DNA of 64,000 nucleotides from Apiosordaria backusii (GCA_030549205.1 JAUKTV010000006.1:2250501-2314500); one strand, 5' to 3'; shown: positions 1 to 11,551, numbered from the stretch's first letter. The notes: generated by a model from the letters alone, not told the origin. Numbers and translations are program-made.

Positions 1-1627
1 CCAGCCCCGGCCCGCAAAGCGCCGTAAGGTTACAAAGCGAACAACGACTGCCTCGGTTACCATCAAAGAACCAAACAGCGCATCAAGACCATCAATAAAA
101 TACACCAAATCTGACTCCCTTTCCCTCGTTCAGTCCATCTTTGCTTCGAATACCCATGATGGCCACGCCCTCCCTTTCCGTCCACACCGACCCTCCTACC
201 ACAACCCCATGCTGCTATCCTGCCCGTCCACCCAGACCTCCCTCTTGAACTGGTTCCAGAAAGAACAATCCACCCGCCTCATGCCTTGGCGCAAACCATT
301 TCTCGCCAACCCCTCCCGTGCCGACCTCTCCCGCCGAGCCTACGAAGTCTGGATCTCCGAGATCATGCTCCAGCAAACCCGCGTCGCGACCGTGATAGCC
401 TACTGGAACAAGTGGATGGCAAAATGGCCCACGATCGAAGACTTGGCTGAGGCAACAGAGGAAGAGGTGGTCAATATGTGGACTGGGCTGGGGTATTACT
501 CCCGCGCGAGGAGGATACACGCCGCGGCGCAAAAGGTTTTTGGGGATGGGGAGATGAAAGGACTGCTGCCGGATACTGTAGAGGAGTTGATGAAGCATGT
601 GCCAGGGGTGGGGAGGTATACTGCTGGGGCGATATCGGCTATTGTGTTTGGAAGGGCGGAACCGATGGTGGATGGGAATGTGATGAGGGTGTTGTCGAGA
701 CAGATGGGACTTATGGGAGATGCGAAGGGAGACAAGAGAGTGGCGGACGTGCTTTGGGAGGCGGCGGATAGGCTGGTAAAGGCTGTTGCTGAGACCGGAG
801 GGGAAAAGAGTGAGAGGCCGGGGTTGTGGGGACAGGCATTGATGGAGTTGGGGAGCACGATTTGTACCCCAAAGCCCCAGTGTGCGAAATGTCCGGTGAC
901 AGAAAGTTGCAGGGCTTATGCGGAGGGTTTGGCTTTGGCGCGCGGTTTCCAGCAGGATGTCCCTGATATTGAGGATGGGATTGAGTGCGTGCTTTGTGAG
1001 TTGTTCGAAGAAGATGACATGGAAGTTTCAACATCCAATGGCAACAAAAAGAGGCCTCAACAACAAACATCCAAATTTTTTGAAGGGTTCCGAGCAGGCG
1101 TCGACAAAGAAAGGATTTCAACCTTGACAGCACCTACATCGCGAGAGTTGGAGACTGTCATCACGCATGCCCAGAAGTTTCCCTTGAAGAAGCCAAAGAA
1201 GCAAGTCAGAGAGGAGGAAAGCCTTGTTTGCGCCATTCGCCGGGTATCAGACGGACAGTATCTCATCCATCGCCGGCCGGACCAGGGACTGTTGGCTGGG
1301 CTCTGGGAATTTCCCAGCTACATCCTGCCCGCCTCCAATGATAGCACCCCAAAAAGCCGAAGAAAACAGTCCTTGGACTATGTGTCTGGACTGGTTGGAA
1401 CAACCGGTGGATACCGTGGAGAACTGGGCACTGTTCCTTGGTTATTTTCACATCTCAGGCTTGCCATGCATGTCCATTTGTTTGAGTTGGACGATACCGA
1501 CGGAGGTATCCACACGCCACCTCTGAAAGGAAACCAACGCTGGGCGTCAGGCAATAACATCGATCTGGAGTCGATGGGAACTGGGATGAAAAAATGTTGG
1601 TCGTTGATCAAGGCAAGCGGGAAGTAG
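1..1627 (+). CDS. A/G-specific adenine DNA glycosylase (MutY/MUTYH homologue), 5' partial
   Basis: Base-excision repair enzyme that removes adenine mispaired with 8-oxoguanine, acting in nucleus and/or mitochondria. The frame is open from the first bases of the window, so the true start lies upstream; the first ATG inside the window (209) falls within the conserved part. Upstream codons carry a basic stretch (PAKRRKVTKR) that could be a nuclear signal. Visible after position 209: the EIMLQQTRV helix, a helix-hairpin-helix around VPGVGRYTAG followed by VDGNVMRVLSR (catalytic Asp), the four-cysteine Fe-S loop CTPKPQCAKCPVTESC, then a C-terminal NUDIX-like 8-oxoG recognition domain with GLLAGLWEFPSY. 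All core elements are present and it ends at a clean TAG. One uninterrupted exon here. Confidence 0.93.
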   Translation, partial: QPRPAKRRKVTKRTTTASVTIKEPNSASRPSIKYTKSDSLSLVQSIFASNTHDGHALPFRPHRPSYHNPMLLSCPSTQTSLLNWFQKEQSTRLMPWRKPFLANPSRADLSRRAYEVWISEIMLQQTRVATVIAYWNKWMAKWPTIEDLAEATEEEVVNMWTGLGYYSRARRIHAAAQKVFGDGEMKGLLPDTVEELMKHVPGVGRYTAGAISAIVFGRAEPMVDGNVMRVLSRQMGLMGDAKGDKRVADVLWEAADRLVKAVAETGGEKSERPGLWGQALMELGSTICTPKPQCAKCPVTESCRAYAEGLALARGFQQDVPDIEDGIECVLCELFEEDDMEVSTSNGNKKRPQQQTSKFFEGFRAGVDKERISTLTAPTSRELETVITHAQKFPLKKPKKQVREEESLVCAIRRVSDGQYLIHRRPDQGLLAGLWEFPSYILPASNDSTPKSRRKQSLDYVSGLVGTTGGYRGELGTVPWLFSHLRLAMHVHLFELDDTDGGIHTPPLKGNQRWASGNNIDLESMGTGMKKCWSLIKASGK

Positions 1628-1927
1628 GATCAGCTACCTTATGCTGTGGCTATGTGAGGCCCTACTGTTCGCACTTGTGCTGCGCCCTCGGACTCAGGGC
1701 TTCAAAGCGCCTAAATGCTGCCCGACCCCTGTTGTGCCCGCCGCCTAAGGCCCACCAGCCAGATCTGCCTGGCGGTGCCACTGAAAATATCAGCTAGGAC
1801 CCGGGAGAATGGGCCAAGGATATAAGCCCTCAACCGCCATCACCTCAGCTTCTTGACAGTTGGCTCAGGTTGCACTTCGGATTCAGTATCACAATATTAC
1901 ACGAACAAGCTTTCCACGTCGTCAACA

Positions 1928-4900
1928 ATGGATCAGCGCAGAGACCCTCGACGCCTCAAATTGGAGCGGATAGAAGACAGATTTCAAAACTTGGACGAGC
2001 GTGCGCGTGATGAAAAGGCATCGGAAAAAGGCCCGTCGAAAACCCAGGAGTTGGAAAACGGCAACCCAACAGGGACTCCAGAAGGCAAAAATTCGGATGC
2101 ACCCGAATCCCTTTCAGAGCCAAGCGCGGACGGGGCAGTGGAGAGCGAGCAGTTCAAGCGTCTTGGACTTGGACCTTCGCACACGGCTTCTATTGAGGAG
2201 CGTCAACTGGAACGGGAACGGCTTGAAAAGCAAAAGCAAGCTACTGACCAGGATAACGAGTACAGAGAAAACCCCATGAATGACGAAAATCGCGAGCTGA
2301 TCGACGTCTGGATGCAAACCGAAGACGAAGCCCGGGCTGAAGAAGAGGACAACGTGATGAGTCGAGACAACTACGAGGCCAAGTTCGCGGAGGAGGTCAG
2401 GCTACACAACGAATACAATCATCACTACTTTGATGAACAGTGGCTGCTTTACTCGAAAGACAAAGCGCAGGACAGGAAGGATGAAGACTGGTTCATCCCC
2501 TCGCCAACAATGCTAGAGGAAAGCGATCCTCAGTACCTCTGTGATATGTGCCGGCACATTGACTTTACCGTCCTGTTTACGCATCGTGGCTTGAAGCCTC
2601 AGGGAAACAAAGATCCGGCAACGGCTTGCATCGAGCTTTGGGGGCTATCAAGAGTCCTCAACGAGAAATCGACGTGTTCTTTCTGCAACCTGATCAGAGG
2701 AGCCATGGAGCAACAATGCACTGCCGAAGAACTCGGTAAAGCCAGGGAAACGAAGGCGGGCAAAATATGGATCGAGATTCTTGATGATGGGCCCGATTGG
2801 GCCCTGCGGTTGGAGATTGGGTGCAGTCACTTGGCGACAAGGGTGGTGGTGCAGAGGTTGGCGTCGGATGATGAACATCTTCCGCTTCAGGGCCTGACTG
2901 TACATCAGGATGCCGCAGACACCGAGCGACTTTGCAGATGGATACGCACTTGCGAAGACAAACATCCCAAGGTCGCCAGGTCTATTCACAACTTTCCTTC
3001 TGGGATGACAACATTGAGAGTCATCGACGTCGAGGAGGGCTGCCTGGTAATGGTGCCCACGCCGTGCCGTTACGCCTGTCTTTCATATGTGTGGGGAAAG
3101 AATGCATCAAACCACGTCCACCTGACATCTAAGACGCAGGCAGTCCTGGAGACTCCAGGGATCTTCACGAACGGGTCAATAACCATCAGCAAGACCTACC
3201 TGGATGCCATCGAGGTCACCAGAAAAATCGGTCTTCGTTACCTCTGGGTGGACGCGCTTTGCATTATGCAAGATGACGACGCAGACAAAGCTACCATCAT
3301 CTCCCAAATGGGTGCTGTGTACGGCAACGCAGTAATCAATATCATTGCCTCTACCAACTTCAGCCCTGCCGATGGACTCCCGGGGGTCGGGACGACGCCA
3401 CGAACACACTGCCAGGTGGTTAAGCAGCTCCAGGGGCTGTCTCTTGCAGCATCATTCCACGATTCCCGACAGCCATACCACGAGATTGAAGATGCCGTCT
3501 GGAATTCTCGGGCTTGGACATTCCAGGAACGTCACCTATCTCAGCGTGCAGTCTACTTCACCAGTTCTCAGATGCACTTCACCTGTGCTCACGGGGCGGC
3601 ATCCGAAGATACAGTCCCTCTCTCCACCTGCGACCTCAAGCCAACCGTCCCGATAGACCAACCGCGATTTGAGGCTTTGATACATGAGCTGATGTTTTAC
3701 ATTTGGGACCACCCTACTCAAACAGAGTTTCCCAATAAGCGGTTCAAACTGGGTGGTTTGGGATCTGAATCTCAAACCATGATGACTTCTTTGACAGAAG
3801 TGCCCACACCGACATACAGAGCCACTCCAGTGGCAGGCTACAGAAGCGGTACCCTCGCCATGGAAGGTGAGACGCTGTGGAAGACGTATCGGGATGCTGT
3901 CAACATGTATACCAAGCGTGAGATGACATGGCAAAGCGATGCCATCAACGCATTTCAGGGCGTAACCGACCTCATCTCTCAGAGAGTGAACACTGCCTTT
4001 TGGTACGGCATGCCTGAATTTGCTTTTGATCAGGCTCTGTTGTGGTATCCCCGTGAGCCGCTTATACGACGAACTCATCCAGGAGCAAGCCCGACATGGA
4101 GCTGGGCTGGATGGAAAGGGCACACGACGTATCGCGGCCGGGGTTGGCACAATGCTATTACTGTCGTGCCCTTCAATGCCGTTCGGTGGCTTACAGACGA
4201 CGACAATCTCGCCACGATTGAGCAGTACCTGACGGACCGCGGAGAAAGCGTAGAGCTTGTTGCCTCCTTTGTCCGACAAGCCACGGAGGAGCCTGGCTTT
4301 CTACATTACTCGATTCACGGTTTCCTGTATCATCTAGATGGTTTCAGCGACAACTGGACAGACGAACGAGACATATCGCGCAATGAGCACTTTTACTCCC
4401 ATACCGCCTATCCCGGCCTCCGCTTCACGTACCCCATCAACCTCCCATCTCAACCGCTGCTTCCACGACATACAGCTGACGGGACTCTGCACTTCACGGC
4501 GCGCACAGTTCCCGCCCGGTTCACTGACATGTCCGCCACCACTCCCAAGTCGATGCCGATCGAGGACCAGTTCCTGCAAATTGGTCGCAACGATGCTGCC
4601 AAGTCCTCGCAGGGCTCTCGCCGACCGTGGGAGTACATCATATACCACCAGGGTTACCGCGCCGGCTTCCTGTCCCTCAACATTCCTTGCTCGTCTGTGG
4701 AGCCTGCATCCACTTCGTATACATTGGTCGCCATGTCCAGAGACACGATACCACAAATCGCCCCTCCTGCGTGCGGGTGGGATATCTACTGGGCCTTGAC
4801 TGCTCGAGAAATGCAGGCGACCCTCTTCCTGGACCAAGAATGGGGAAGACCTCAGACTAGGAAGAAGTGGACGGTTTACATTGATGCGCCGCCGTCAAGC

Positions 4901-5107
4901 AGGATAGTGAGAGAGGACGGGGACCCGCATTGGGATCAAGGGCGGTATGGAGATCCAAAGTTCATGGATGTGTACAATGTGTTGTTGCTCGAGACAAAGC
5001 TTGGTGAAAACGGGGAGAGGTGGCAGGAGAGGGTTGGGGTTGGCAAGATGTTTGCCGGGGCGTTCTGGATGGCGAGGCCAGACGTTGAGCGGGTTGCACT
5101 GAGATAG
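1928..5107 (+). CDS. HET-domain protein (heterokaryon-incompatibility family), 1059 aa
   Basis: Member of the fungal HET family, whose proteins act in non-self recognition and cell death. The ATG at 1928 (MDQRRDPRR) is preferred; the open frame extends slightly further upstream without a better ATG. Residues about 20-190 are highly charged, rich in Glu/Lys/Arg and probably coiled coil. A Cys-rich stretch (YLCDMCRHIDF, CSFCNLI) precedes the HET domain. HET block 1 begins near residue 381 (CLSYVWG), block 2 is RYLWVDALCIMQDD, and block 3 WNSRAWTFQERHLSQRAVYF is near residue 525. The long C-terminal half has no domain I can name. Single exon. The 300 bp upstream of it (1628-1927) shows no gene. 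Confidence 0.9.
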   Translation: MDQRRDPRRLKLERIEDRFQNLDERARDEKASEKGPSKTQELENGNPTGTPEGKNSDAPESLSEPSADGAVESEQFKRLGLGPSHTASIEERQLERERLEKQKQATDQDNEYRENPMNDENRELIDVWMQTEDEARAEEEDNVMSRDNYEAKFAEEVRLHNEYNHHYFDEQWLLYSKDKAQDRKDEDWFIPSPTMLEESDPQYLCDMCRHIDFTVLFTHRGLKPQGNKDPATACIELWGLSRVLNEKSTCSFCNLIRGAMEQQCTAEELGKARETKAGKIWIEILDDGPDWALRLEIGCSHLATRVVVQRLASDDEHLPLQGLTVHQDAADTERLCRWIRTCEDKHPKVARSIHNFPSGMTTLRVIDVEEGCLVMVPTPCRYACLSYVWGKNASNHVHLTSKTQAVLETPGIFTNGSITISKTYLDAIEVTRKIGLRYLWVDALCIMQDDDADKATIISQMGAVYGNAVINIIASTNFSPADGLPGVGTTPRTHCQVVKQLQGLSLAASFHDSRQPYHEIEDAVWNSRAWTFQERHLSQRAVYFTSSQMHFTCAHGAASEDTVPLSTCDLKPTVPIDQPRFEALIHELMFYIWDHPTQTEFPNKRFKLGGLGSESQTMMTSLTEVPTPTYRATPVAGYRSGTLAMEGETLWKTYRDAVNMYTKREMTWQSDAINAFQGVTDLISQRVNTAFWYGMPEFAFDQALLWYPREPLIRRTHPGASPTWSWAGWKGHTTYRGRGWHNAITVVPFNAVRWLTDDDNLATIEQYLTDRGESVELVASFVRQATEEPGFLHYSIHGFLYHLDGFSDNWTDERDISRNEHFYSHTAYPGLRFTYPINLPSQPLLPRHTADGTLHFTARTVPARFTDMSATTPKSMPIEDQFLQIGRNDAAKSSQGSRRPWEYIIYHQGYRAGFLSLNIPCSSVEPASTSYTLVAMSRDTIPQIAPPACGWDIYWALTAREMQATLFLDQEWGRPQTRKKWTVYIDAPPSSRIVREDGDPHWDQGRYGDPKFMDVYNVLLLETKLGENGERWQERVGVGKMFAGAFWMARPDVERVALR

Positions 5108-5404
5108 CACATGGCATGGTGGAACCTGCCGAAGGTGGTTTCGGAGGTCCCCGCTCCAGCACATGGAGAATGAGGGGTTGGAGATAAGATTGGAGACAAG
5201 ATACTACTAGTAGGTAGCTACCTCAAGTATGAAGATAACAGATTCAGATTACGTTTCAAGATTCCCATACTTTGATATCTGGGAGTCCATTCAAATACTC
5301 GTCACGGCTGCCAATGGTTTTCATTTTCTTAAGACAACAGTGAAATCTTACTGCCTAAGGTACAGTTTGAAGCGCGAGTCTTTGTATTCATTTATCCAAT
5401 CACA

Positions 5405-6586
5405 ATGTCCCCTCCAGAATACCTTCACCTCGCCTCTCCCCTGGGGCCAATCTCGCGACCCCTTTTGCCTCACCCGCCCCGCGATGCACTGCCTTCCGAG
5501 ATCCCCATCATCGACCTCGCTCCACTCTTCTCTACCGATGTCTCCCTCCGGCGGCAGCTCGCCTCCTTGATACGCCAAGCAGCCACCACCTCGGGCTTCC
5601 TGTACATCTCCAACCACGGCATCCCTCTCTCCCTCTTCCAAACTGCCCAAAACGCCTCCTTGAACTGGTTCCGCTCTCCCCTCGCCGCAAAAGAGCCCGC
5701 AAACACAAGCAACTCCCTCAAAAACAAGGGCGTAGTCGGCTACAGGCCTCGTCAGACGCAACACATCAACCCCTGGGAGAGCGTAGACATCCGAGAGTCC
5801 TTCTCTTGGCGGTACGACCCCGCCTATGATCCGTTACACTCCCCTTCTAGCCTGGGAGATATCCCAGCCCATGTCAAGAAGTACGTTGAGCATGACAGCG
5901 ACGGTTTTCCCTGGTCTGTGATGCCCAAAGGATTCTCCCAGCCGGTTATCCAGCTCTATCAAGCGATTCTGTCCCTCGGGCGGCAATTGGCTAGGTTATT
6001 TGCCCTCGCTCTCGGGTTAGGGGAACAGGACCTGGATGAGAAATTCACCTGGCCTGATGCTGGTCTTGCTGTGAACTATTACCCGCCTATCACACTACCC
6101 TCGCAAGAACAGCAGCAGCACGATGCAGAGGGTGAGGGACAGAAACCCAAAGTCAGTATTGGAAGTCACACCGACTTTCAGCTTTTCACTCTCCTCTACC
6201 AAGACAACGTTGGAGGGCTGCAGGTCTTGGACACAGACGGGCAGTGGTTGAACGCCAAGCCCGCCGAAGGGACGTTGGTGGTTAATTTCGGGGATTACAT
6301 GCAGCGGATCACAAACGGGAAGTGGATGAGCACGGTACACAGGGTGGTGAACAACTCTGGGAAAGAAAGGCTGAGCATGGCGTTCTTCTGGGGGTTTGGA
6401 CTTCACGAGAGCTGCGGGGTGCTGGAGAGTGTGCTGGAGGAGGGAGAGGAGAAGAAGTATGGGGAGATTGGGTGCTGGGAGTGGGTGCAGAGGAGGATTG
6501 AAATGATGAGGGAGGTGAAGAGTGGGCTGGAGGATAGCACGAGGGTTGCTTACCTAGGTAGTATGAATAACGCAGATTACAGATAG
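5405..6586 (+). CDS. 2-oxoglutarate/Fe(II)-dependent dioxygenase (isopenicillin-N-synthase-like), 393 aa
   Basis: Oxygenase of the DIOX_N plus 2OG-FeII_Oxy architecture, which hydroxylates or desaturates small molecules using iron and 2-oxoglutarate. The N-terminal part has IPIIDLAPLF and SGFLYISNHGIP, hallmarks of the DIOX_N domain. The iron ligands are in SHTDFQLFTLL (H-x-D) and in STVHRVVNNS (distal His); the 2-oxoglutarate-binding Arg/Ser is RLSMAFFW. Length is a little above the usual 320-360 aa because of insertions such as a Glu/Gln-rich loop near residues 235-250. Single exon with ATG at 5405. Substrate cannot be told from sequence, and no biosynthetic backbone enzyme lies next to it. 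Confidence 0.88.
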   Translation: MSPPEYLHLASPLGPISRPLLPHPPRDALPSEIPIIDLAPLFSTDVSLRRQLASLIRQAATTSGFLYISNHGIPLSLFQTAQNASLNWFRSPLAAKEPANTSNSLKNKGVVGYRPRQTQHINPWESVDIRESFSWRYDPAYDPLHSPSSLGDIPAHVKKYVEHDSDGFPWSVMPKGFSQPVIQLYQAILSLGRQLARLFALALGLGEQDLDEKFTWPDAGLAVNYYPPITLPSQEQQQHDAEGEGQKPKVSIGSHTDFQLFTLLYQDNVGGLQVLDTDGQWLNAKPAEGTLVVNFGDYMQRITNGKWMSTVHRVVNNSGKERLSMAFFWGFGLHESCGVLESVLEEGEEKKYGEIGCWEWVQRRIEMMREVKSGLEDSTRVAYLGSMNNADYR

Positions 6587-7372
6587 CGCGCAACTGGCTG
6601 GGATCACTGACCAGTTGGGCCACCAAGCAGTCGAGTATGTGGCAGGCGACATAATGGTCTTTCTTTTGGAATGGCTTTGTAACCTGAAGGTACGGCGCCT
6701 GCGGTTCCAGTCGGGTCGCGGTTTGATCAATGTTGGCCATTTTGGGGTCGTTGCTGCTTGACGCGAAAGTCACTTAAGTGAGTTCCTGCTTGTTTATTTT
6801 CGAAACGGTGAAACGATAGACAAAGCACTTACTTGGAGGGAACTGTGATGTATCGATGGTAGGAGTAACTACCCACCTAAATGGCCATGTCGGAGCCCCT
6901 GAGTCCCTGATCCTTTGTTGACACTGGTCTGTGCGCCCTCGTGACACATGTAAGAGCTTTGCCTCCGAGCCCTTTCTAGTCGTTGCCATCATAATTTCGA
7001 CAAAAGATAGGATCTTTAGTTTTGTTCTTTTGATTATTAGTAAACCCGTAACGGTCGGCGAAGAGTAGACGGTGGGCCAGCTAGCCTGTGACACTGGTCA
7101 ACATGATGTCATCTCTTTCAGGCACCAGATGCACCTTTCAGTCGAAGGTGAACGGGCAACTGCATCCTCCGTCGTAGGTACAGAAGACTGCACTTAGGCG
7201 TTTTTGGTTTGTTCCAGCCGCTTGGTATTGCGTGTCCTCAGCTCAACAGCATGGATAGCGCAGATGGTGTGGCGGTTGCTCGCAATCTCGTCGACAAGAA
7301 CGTGTCCATAACAAACTCGACCACAACGCTTGCTTTTCCACCCAACACCAACTCTCGACACTCAAACACGGC
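6587..7372. other. intergenic, no gene seen
   Basis: About 0.8 kb between the oxygenase and the cystathionine gamma-synthase-like gene. Short open frames here overlap in several phases and resemble no family. The right part is presumably promoter and 5' leader of the downstream gene. Confidence 0.5.
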
Positions 7373-9253
7373 ATGTCGGACAACATACGCAAGAGACCTA
7401 ACATGCGGTCTTACGCCCTTCCCGTCGATCCTGCGTCCCTGCAGCTGGGTGACCCACTGCCTCCCAATGACCCACACGTGAGTCCATCTTTTCATTTTCA
7501 TTACTGCAGTCGCGTATTCCGCTTTCTCAAATCTGAGGTTTCTCACCGCTTGCACGAGCTAATCCACCGAGTTGCTCGTCCTGATAGGCTATCTCGGTCC
7601 ATCTCCCTACCTGGAACGACACCCTCGGATGGGTAACCAAAGATCCCAATGTCCTCCGAGCCATGAAAACCGGCTACCCGCGCTTCTTCATGCCAAGAGC
7701 GGTGGATCAACTGGGGAGAAGACTGATGCAACGCGTGGGGGCAGAGAAAGATGGGACGCCCATGGTCTTTGCCAGCAAGAGATGGGCCGAGATGTTTAAA
7801 GACTACATGGGCGAGGACATTCTCGCAAGTGGCAGAATATGGGGGATCATGTGGGATGGTTCAGTAGACGACTTCCGAGACGATAACCGGGTGCAGCTAT
7901 TATGGTTGGCAGTTGTGATTGGAGAGAGTAAGGGACGCGAAGTGTCCAAAGCACGCATGTTCTGGCAACATACCGGGTACGGCATTTCGAGTAGGCGGGC
8001 TGTGTTTTGGTTGGAGAAGGCACTGTTCCTGAATAGAGAGCCACGTAAGGGAGGGGATCGGATTTGCAATGGGGGCGGGGGGGAGCCTGGCTGGCTCGGT
8101 GATGGGTGTAGCTCTGCTCGAGATGCTGTTCAACGAGCCACGGAGGACATATCGACCAAAATTGCAGGCCTGTTATCCGATGAGGACATCGTGTTGGGAA
8201 AAGATGACGTTATTTTGTATCCGGGAGGGATGGTTGCAATTTCGGAGCTCATAGCGACGATAACAGACATGAGGCCTTCAATGTGCCTTGAAGAAGGCCA
8301 GAGGCCCAAGGTGGCGGTGTTTGGGTAAGAGAGCTTCACCTTCTCCTGACGGTCTGCTTTAATCTCTAATGTATAATAGCTTTCTCTACGTCGACACTAT
8401 CAAGGTTCTGGAGCGAATACACGATTGCGAAGTTACAGTCTATGGTTGTTCCTATTCTGACACGGAGAGTTTTGAACGACGGCTTCAGAACGGCGAACAG
8501 TTTCACGCCGTATTTACTGAGTTCACGGGCAACCCCCTGTTGCAATCACCACATCTCGAACGCTTAACGTGTCTCAGAAAGTCCTTCCAGTTTGTCTTGC
8601 TCGTGGATGATACCGTGGGGACAGCTGTCTGCCTGAACGTTTTGCGCCATTGCGATGTTGTTTGCACCAGCCTAACAAAGATGTTCAGTGGAAAGTGCAA
8701 TGTCATGGGCGGGTCGCTTGGTCTGAATCCAAAGTCAACGCTATATCCGATGCTCAAAAGGGGTCTCTACAACCGACACCAGCAGGATAAGGACGTATGG
8801 TACTGGGAAGATGTTTTGGTAATGGCTGAGAACTGTGACAACTTTAAGGAGAGAGTTGAGGTTGCTAGTGAAAATGCTTTGGCAGTGGTTGAGCTGCTGC
8901 AAGCGAATACAGTGGTCAAGGAAGTTTTTTATCCATCTCTGGGGAACACGACAAGGTACGATGCTTATAAACGCCATGGGGCGGGGTATGGATTCCTGCT
9001 GAGCATTACACTCAACACGCACGAAGAGGCTGTGGCATTTTACAATAGGCTGAACGTGGCAAAGGGACCGAGTCTGGGCACAAACTTCACGCTTTGTTGT
9101 GCCTATACCTTGTTGGCACACTACAATGAATTGGATAGAGCAGCACAGTTTGGCGTGGAGGAGTACTTGGTGCGAATCAGCGTTGGCGTCGAGGAAAGGG
9201 ACTGGCTTCTGGAGAGGGTTAGGGGCGCATTGGAGGCTGCCATGACTGTTTAA
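7373..9253 (+). CDS. cystathionine gamma-synthase-like PLP enzyme, 571 aa, three exons
   Basis: Cys/Met-metabolism PLP-dependent transferase resembling the long fungal cystathionine gamma-synthases of transsulfuration and methionine synthesis. Exons by splice motifs: 7373-7477, 7588-8324, 8380-9253; the joins restore family-like sequence (DPH|AISVHLPTW and AVF-G-FLYVDT). The N-terminal signature LPPNDPHAISVHLPTW and the TGYPRFF segment are typical of this family. The PLP-binding lysine lies in SLTKMFSGKCNVMGGS, and LVDDTVGT carries the Asp that contacts the PLP nitrogen. Total length matches the family (about 540-570 aa). A short upstream open frame in another phase was not used because the ATG at 7373 leads directly into the conserved region. 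The exact reaction is inferred; related lyases share the fold. Confidence 0.85.
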
Positions 9254-9899
9254 GAAACAACATAGGTACATACTCTGCTGATCATCACGCCAAGGGTACG
9301 ACTGTCGTCAATATTAAACGCTATCTCAAACTGCAGTGGCACAGTGAGACATTGGCTGATATTTCTCATGGCAAGCTCAAGACTTTCCCGGGTTTGCCAT
9401 GCGATGATGCCCTGTGAGCCAAGGCTGTGATGTTGCTGACCCCTGTGGTGAGATTTTAGTGATACCCGTTTTTAAGATTTTAAGATTACCACCTTACCCA
9501 TTATTGGATTTCCACATGTAAGCTGTTAAGGTGAGTGAGTATCTGAACTCGGAGGTAGAACAGTGTGGCTGAGACGCAAAAACAAGCTGAGTAATCGACC
9601 GACAATAAGATTACTATGCGAACTGTTTTGGGGCACATGCCGAACATGTCATGGATACAGAGAGCAAAGATGCGGCTAAGTTCATTCAGGGGCGGCTCTG
9701 AGCTAAACAAGCATGGGTTCAATATGAAACAGTACGATCGTCTGACAGGTTCCACACTATGGTCCCTAAGTTCCATTGAGATGTTATACACAGTAGACAT
9801 CAGTTCCAATAAGGTATTTAGAGGGCCAAAAAGCCCACCGTTCACCCCCTTCAGACTCACTCGCTCCTCCATAGATCCCGTCGGTCCACCAACTCTGCA
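9254..9899. other. intergenic, no gene seen
   Basis: Roughly 0.65 kb between the PLP enzyme and the secreted oxidase gene. It holds a short T-rich run near 9460-9490 and presumably the promoter of the downstream gene. No convincing open frame. Confidence 0.5.
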
Positions 9900-11551
9900 A
9901 TGCTGCATCATTCTGCTCTTATTGCTGCCCTGGCCACCGGGGCGGCGGCGCACCACGCTCTCTTCGCGCCGGGTATGCATTGCCGTGTAAGTGATGTTTC
10001 CTGATTGTTTTTGTTACTATTAACTGAGCTAACCATGATCCCATAGGGCGGCAACAATCCGGCAGTGGATGATCAAAACACAAATCTTGTCGTCAGCCCC
10101 CTCTTCAACCTCACCAAGGAGCAGTGGTGGATGCAAGCGGATAGAGGATGTGACGTTGTAGGCCCTCCTAGTGGACAATCCCTCGCCCTGCCCGCTGGTG
10201 GTGTCTTCACTGGTGAACTCGCCGAGAACCGCGCTTTCACAACCCTTTCGTACAATGGTGACCTCACGACAGACTGGACTGACGGACGTAACCATCCTGA
10301 AGACTGGACAGGTCCGAGCACAGGAGAAGGCTGCTTGATCAATAACCCTGATGGGCTTGGGGGCCCGCTGCATACTCAGAACGAGACCAGGGCGACCGGG
10401 ACTGCCTTGGCCATCTCGTACAACTCCAACTTGGCCAATGTCAACATGGAGAACCTGGTAGTCATCTCGGTAGCCCCTAAGTATGTTATCTTCATCTTTG
10501 TACAAATGAGCATGGAAACTAACGTCGTCAAGCACACCGTGGAAACGCTTGGTCAACTATCCCATTCCCGCCGACCTTCCCCCGTGCGCACCAGGCCAAT
10601 GCTACTGCGCCTGGCTCTGGGTTCCCGACGGCTGCGGTCAGCCAAACATGTACATGCAAAACTTCCGCTGCCACGTCACAGGGAGCACCTCCGTCCGCCG
10701 TCTAGGTGTTGCACAACCCCCCGTCTACTGCGCAAACAACCCCTCGGCCTGTGTCAAAGGTCCCAAGCAAATGATCGCCTGGCACCAGCGAACCGGCAAC
10801 AATGTCGTCACCCCTGGCGACGTCACTCCCCCTTACAACTCCAAAATGGGCTTCTTCCCCGGCGCTCAGAACGACATTTTCGAGCCCCGCGTAGGCTGCT
10901 TCATCGATTCCAACACACCCCGGGTCCTCCCCCACCAAATCACCTCCATCACTGGTGGCATGACCCGCAACAAGTGCATCGCCGCCTGCAAGACAGCCGG
11001 ATACTCCTACGCAGGAGTGGAATACAGCACCGAATGCTTCTGCGGCAATACCCAGCCTTCTGCTGGCTTGCTGGTTGCAGACAACCAGTGCAACATGCCG
11101 TGTGGCGGCAACAGCGGAGAGACGTGCGGCGCGGGGTGGAGGATCGAGGTTTACGGAACAGGTAACTACCCTCCTATTGATTACACTCCTGCCGCTCCTC
11201 CCACTCCTCCAACGACTTCGACGTGGCTGTATGCTTGCCAGGGGATTCAGTGGGGTGGGAAGTGCGAGAACCTGCGGATCAGGCATGCGAAGAAGTGCGT
11301 GTCGTTAGTGGGAACTAACTTTTACAAGAAGATTAGGTCCGCGGGGCCGGATACGGGGCGCTGTGTGCTTTTCAAGTGAGTTCTTCTTGACCTTGTACGT
11401 TTTGTGACCGGTCATGCTGATAGAAGTTCGTGATACTAGGGGTGGAAACTGCGAGAGGGACTCAGGAACGTACTTTCCACTGACTTACCCGGGAGTTCAA
11501 AATTTTGGGACTCAGAATGATGGGTGGGGATCAGTGAGATGTCAACCTTGA
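9900..11551 (+). CDS. secreted AA14-like lytic polysaccharide monooxygenase with WSC domain, 491 aa, four exons
   Basis: Predicted copper oxidase acting outside the cell on wall or plant polysaccharide. Exons: 9900-9986, 10047-10480, 10533-11375, 11440-11551; all joins keep frame. A 17-residue signal peptide ends in GAAA and is followed directly by His (HHALFAPGMHC), the N-terminal His expected for a histidine brace. QWWMQADRGCD and LPAGG near the start match my memory of AA14-family proteins. Residues about 310-400 form a WSC domain (VGCFIDS, MTRNKCIAACK, ECFCG, CNMPCGG). The last 90 residues, after a Pro/Thr linker, contain six cysteines with C-x-GI-x-W-x-GKC spacing that may be a further small beta-type module. 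Family assignment to AA14 is by motif only; WSC and secretion are firm. Confidence 0.8.

Noticed and set aside
3536..4279. 247-codon minus-strand open frame inside the HET gene
   Set aside because: Fully antisense to conserved HET sequence and without family-like content; a shadow frame.
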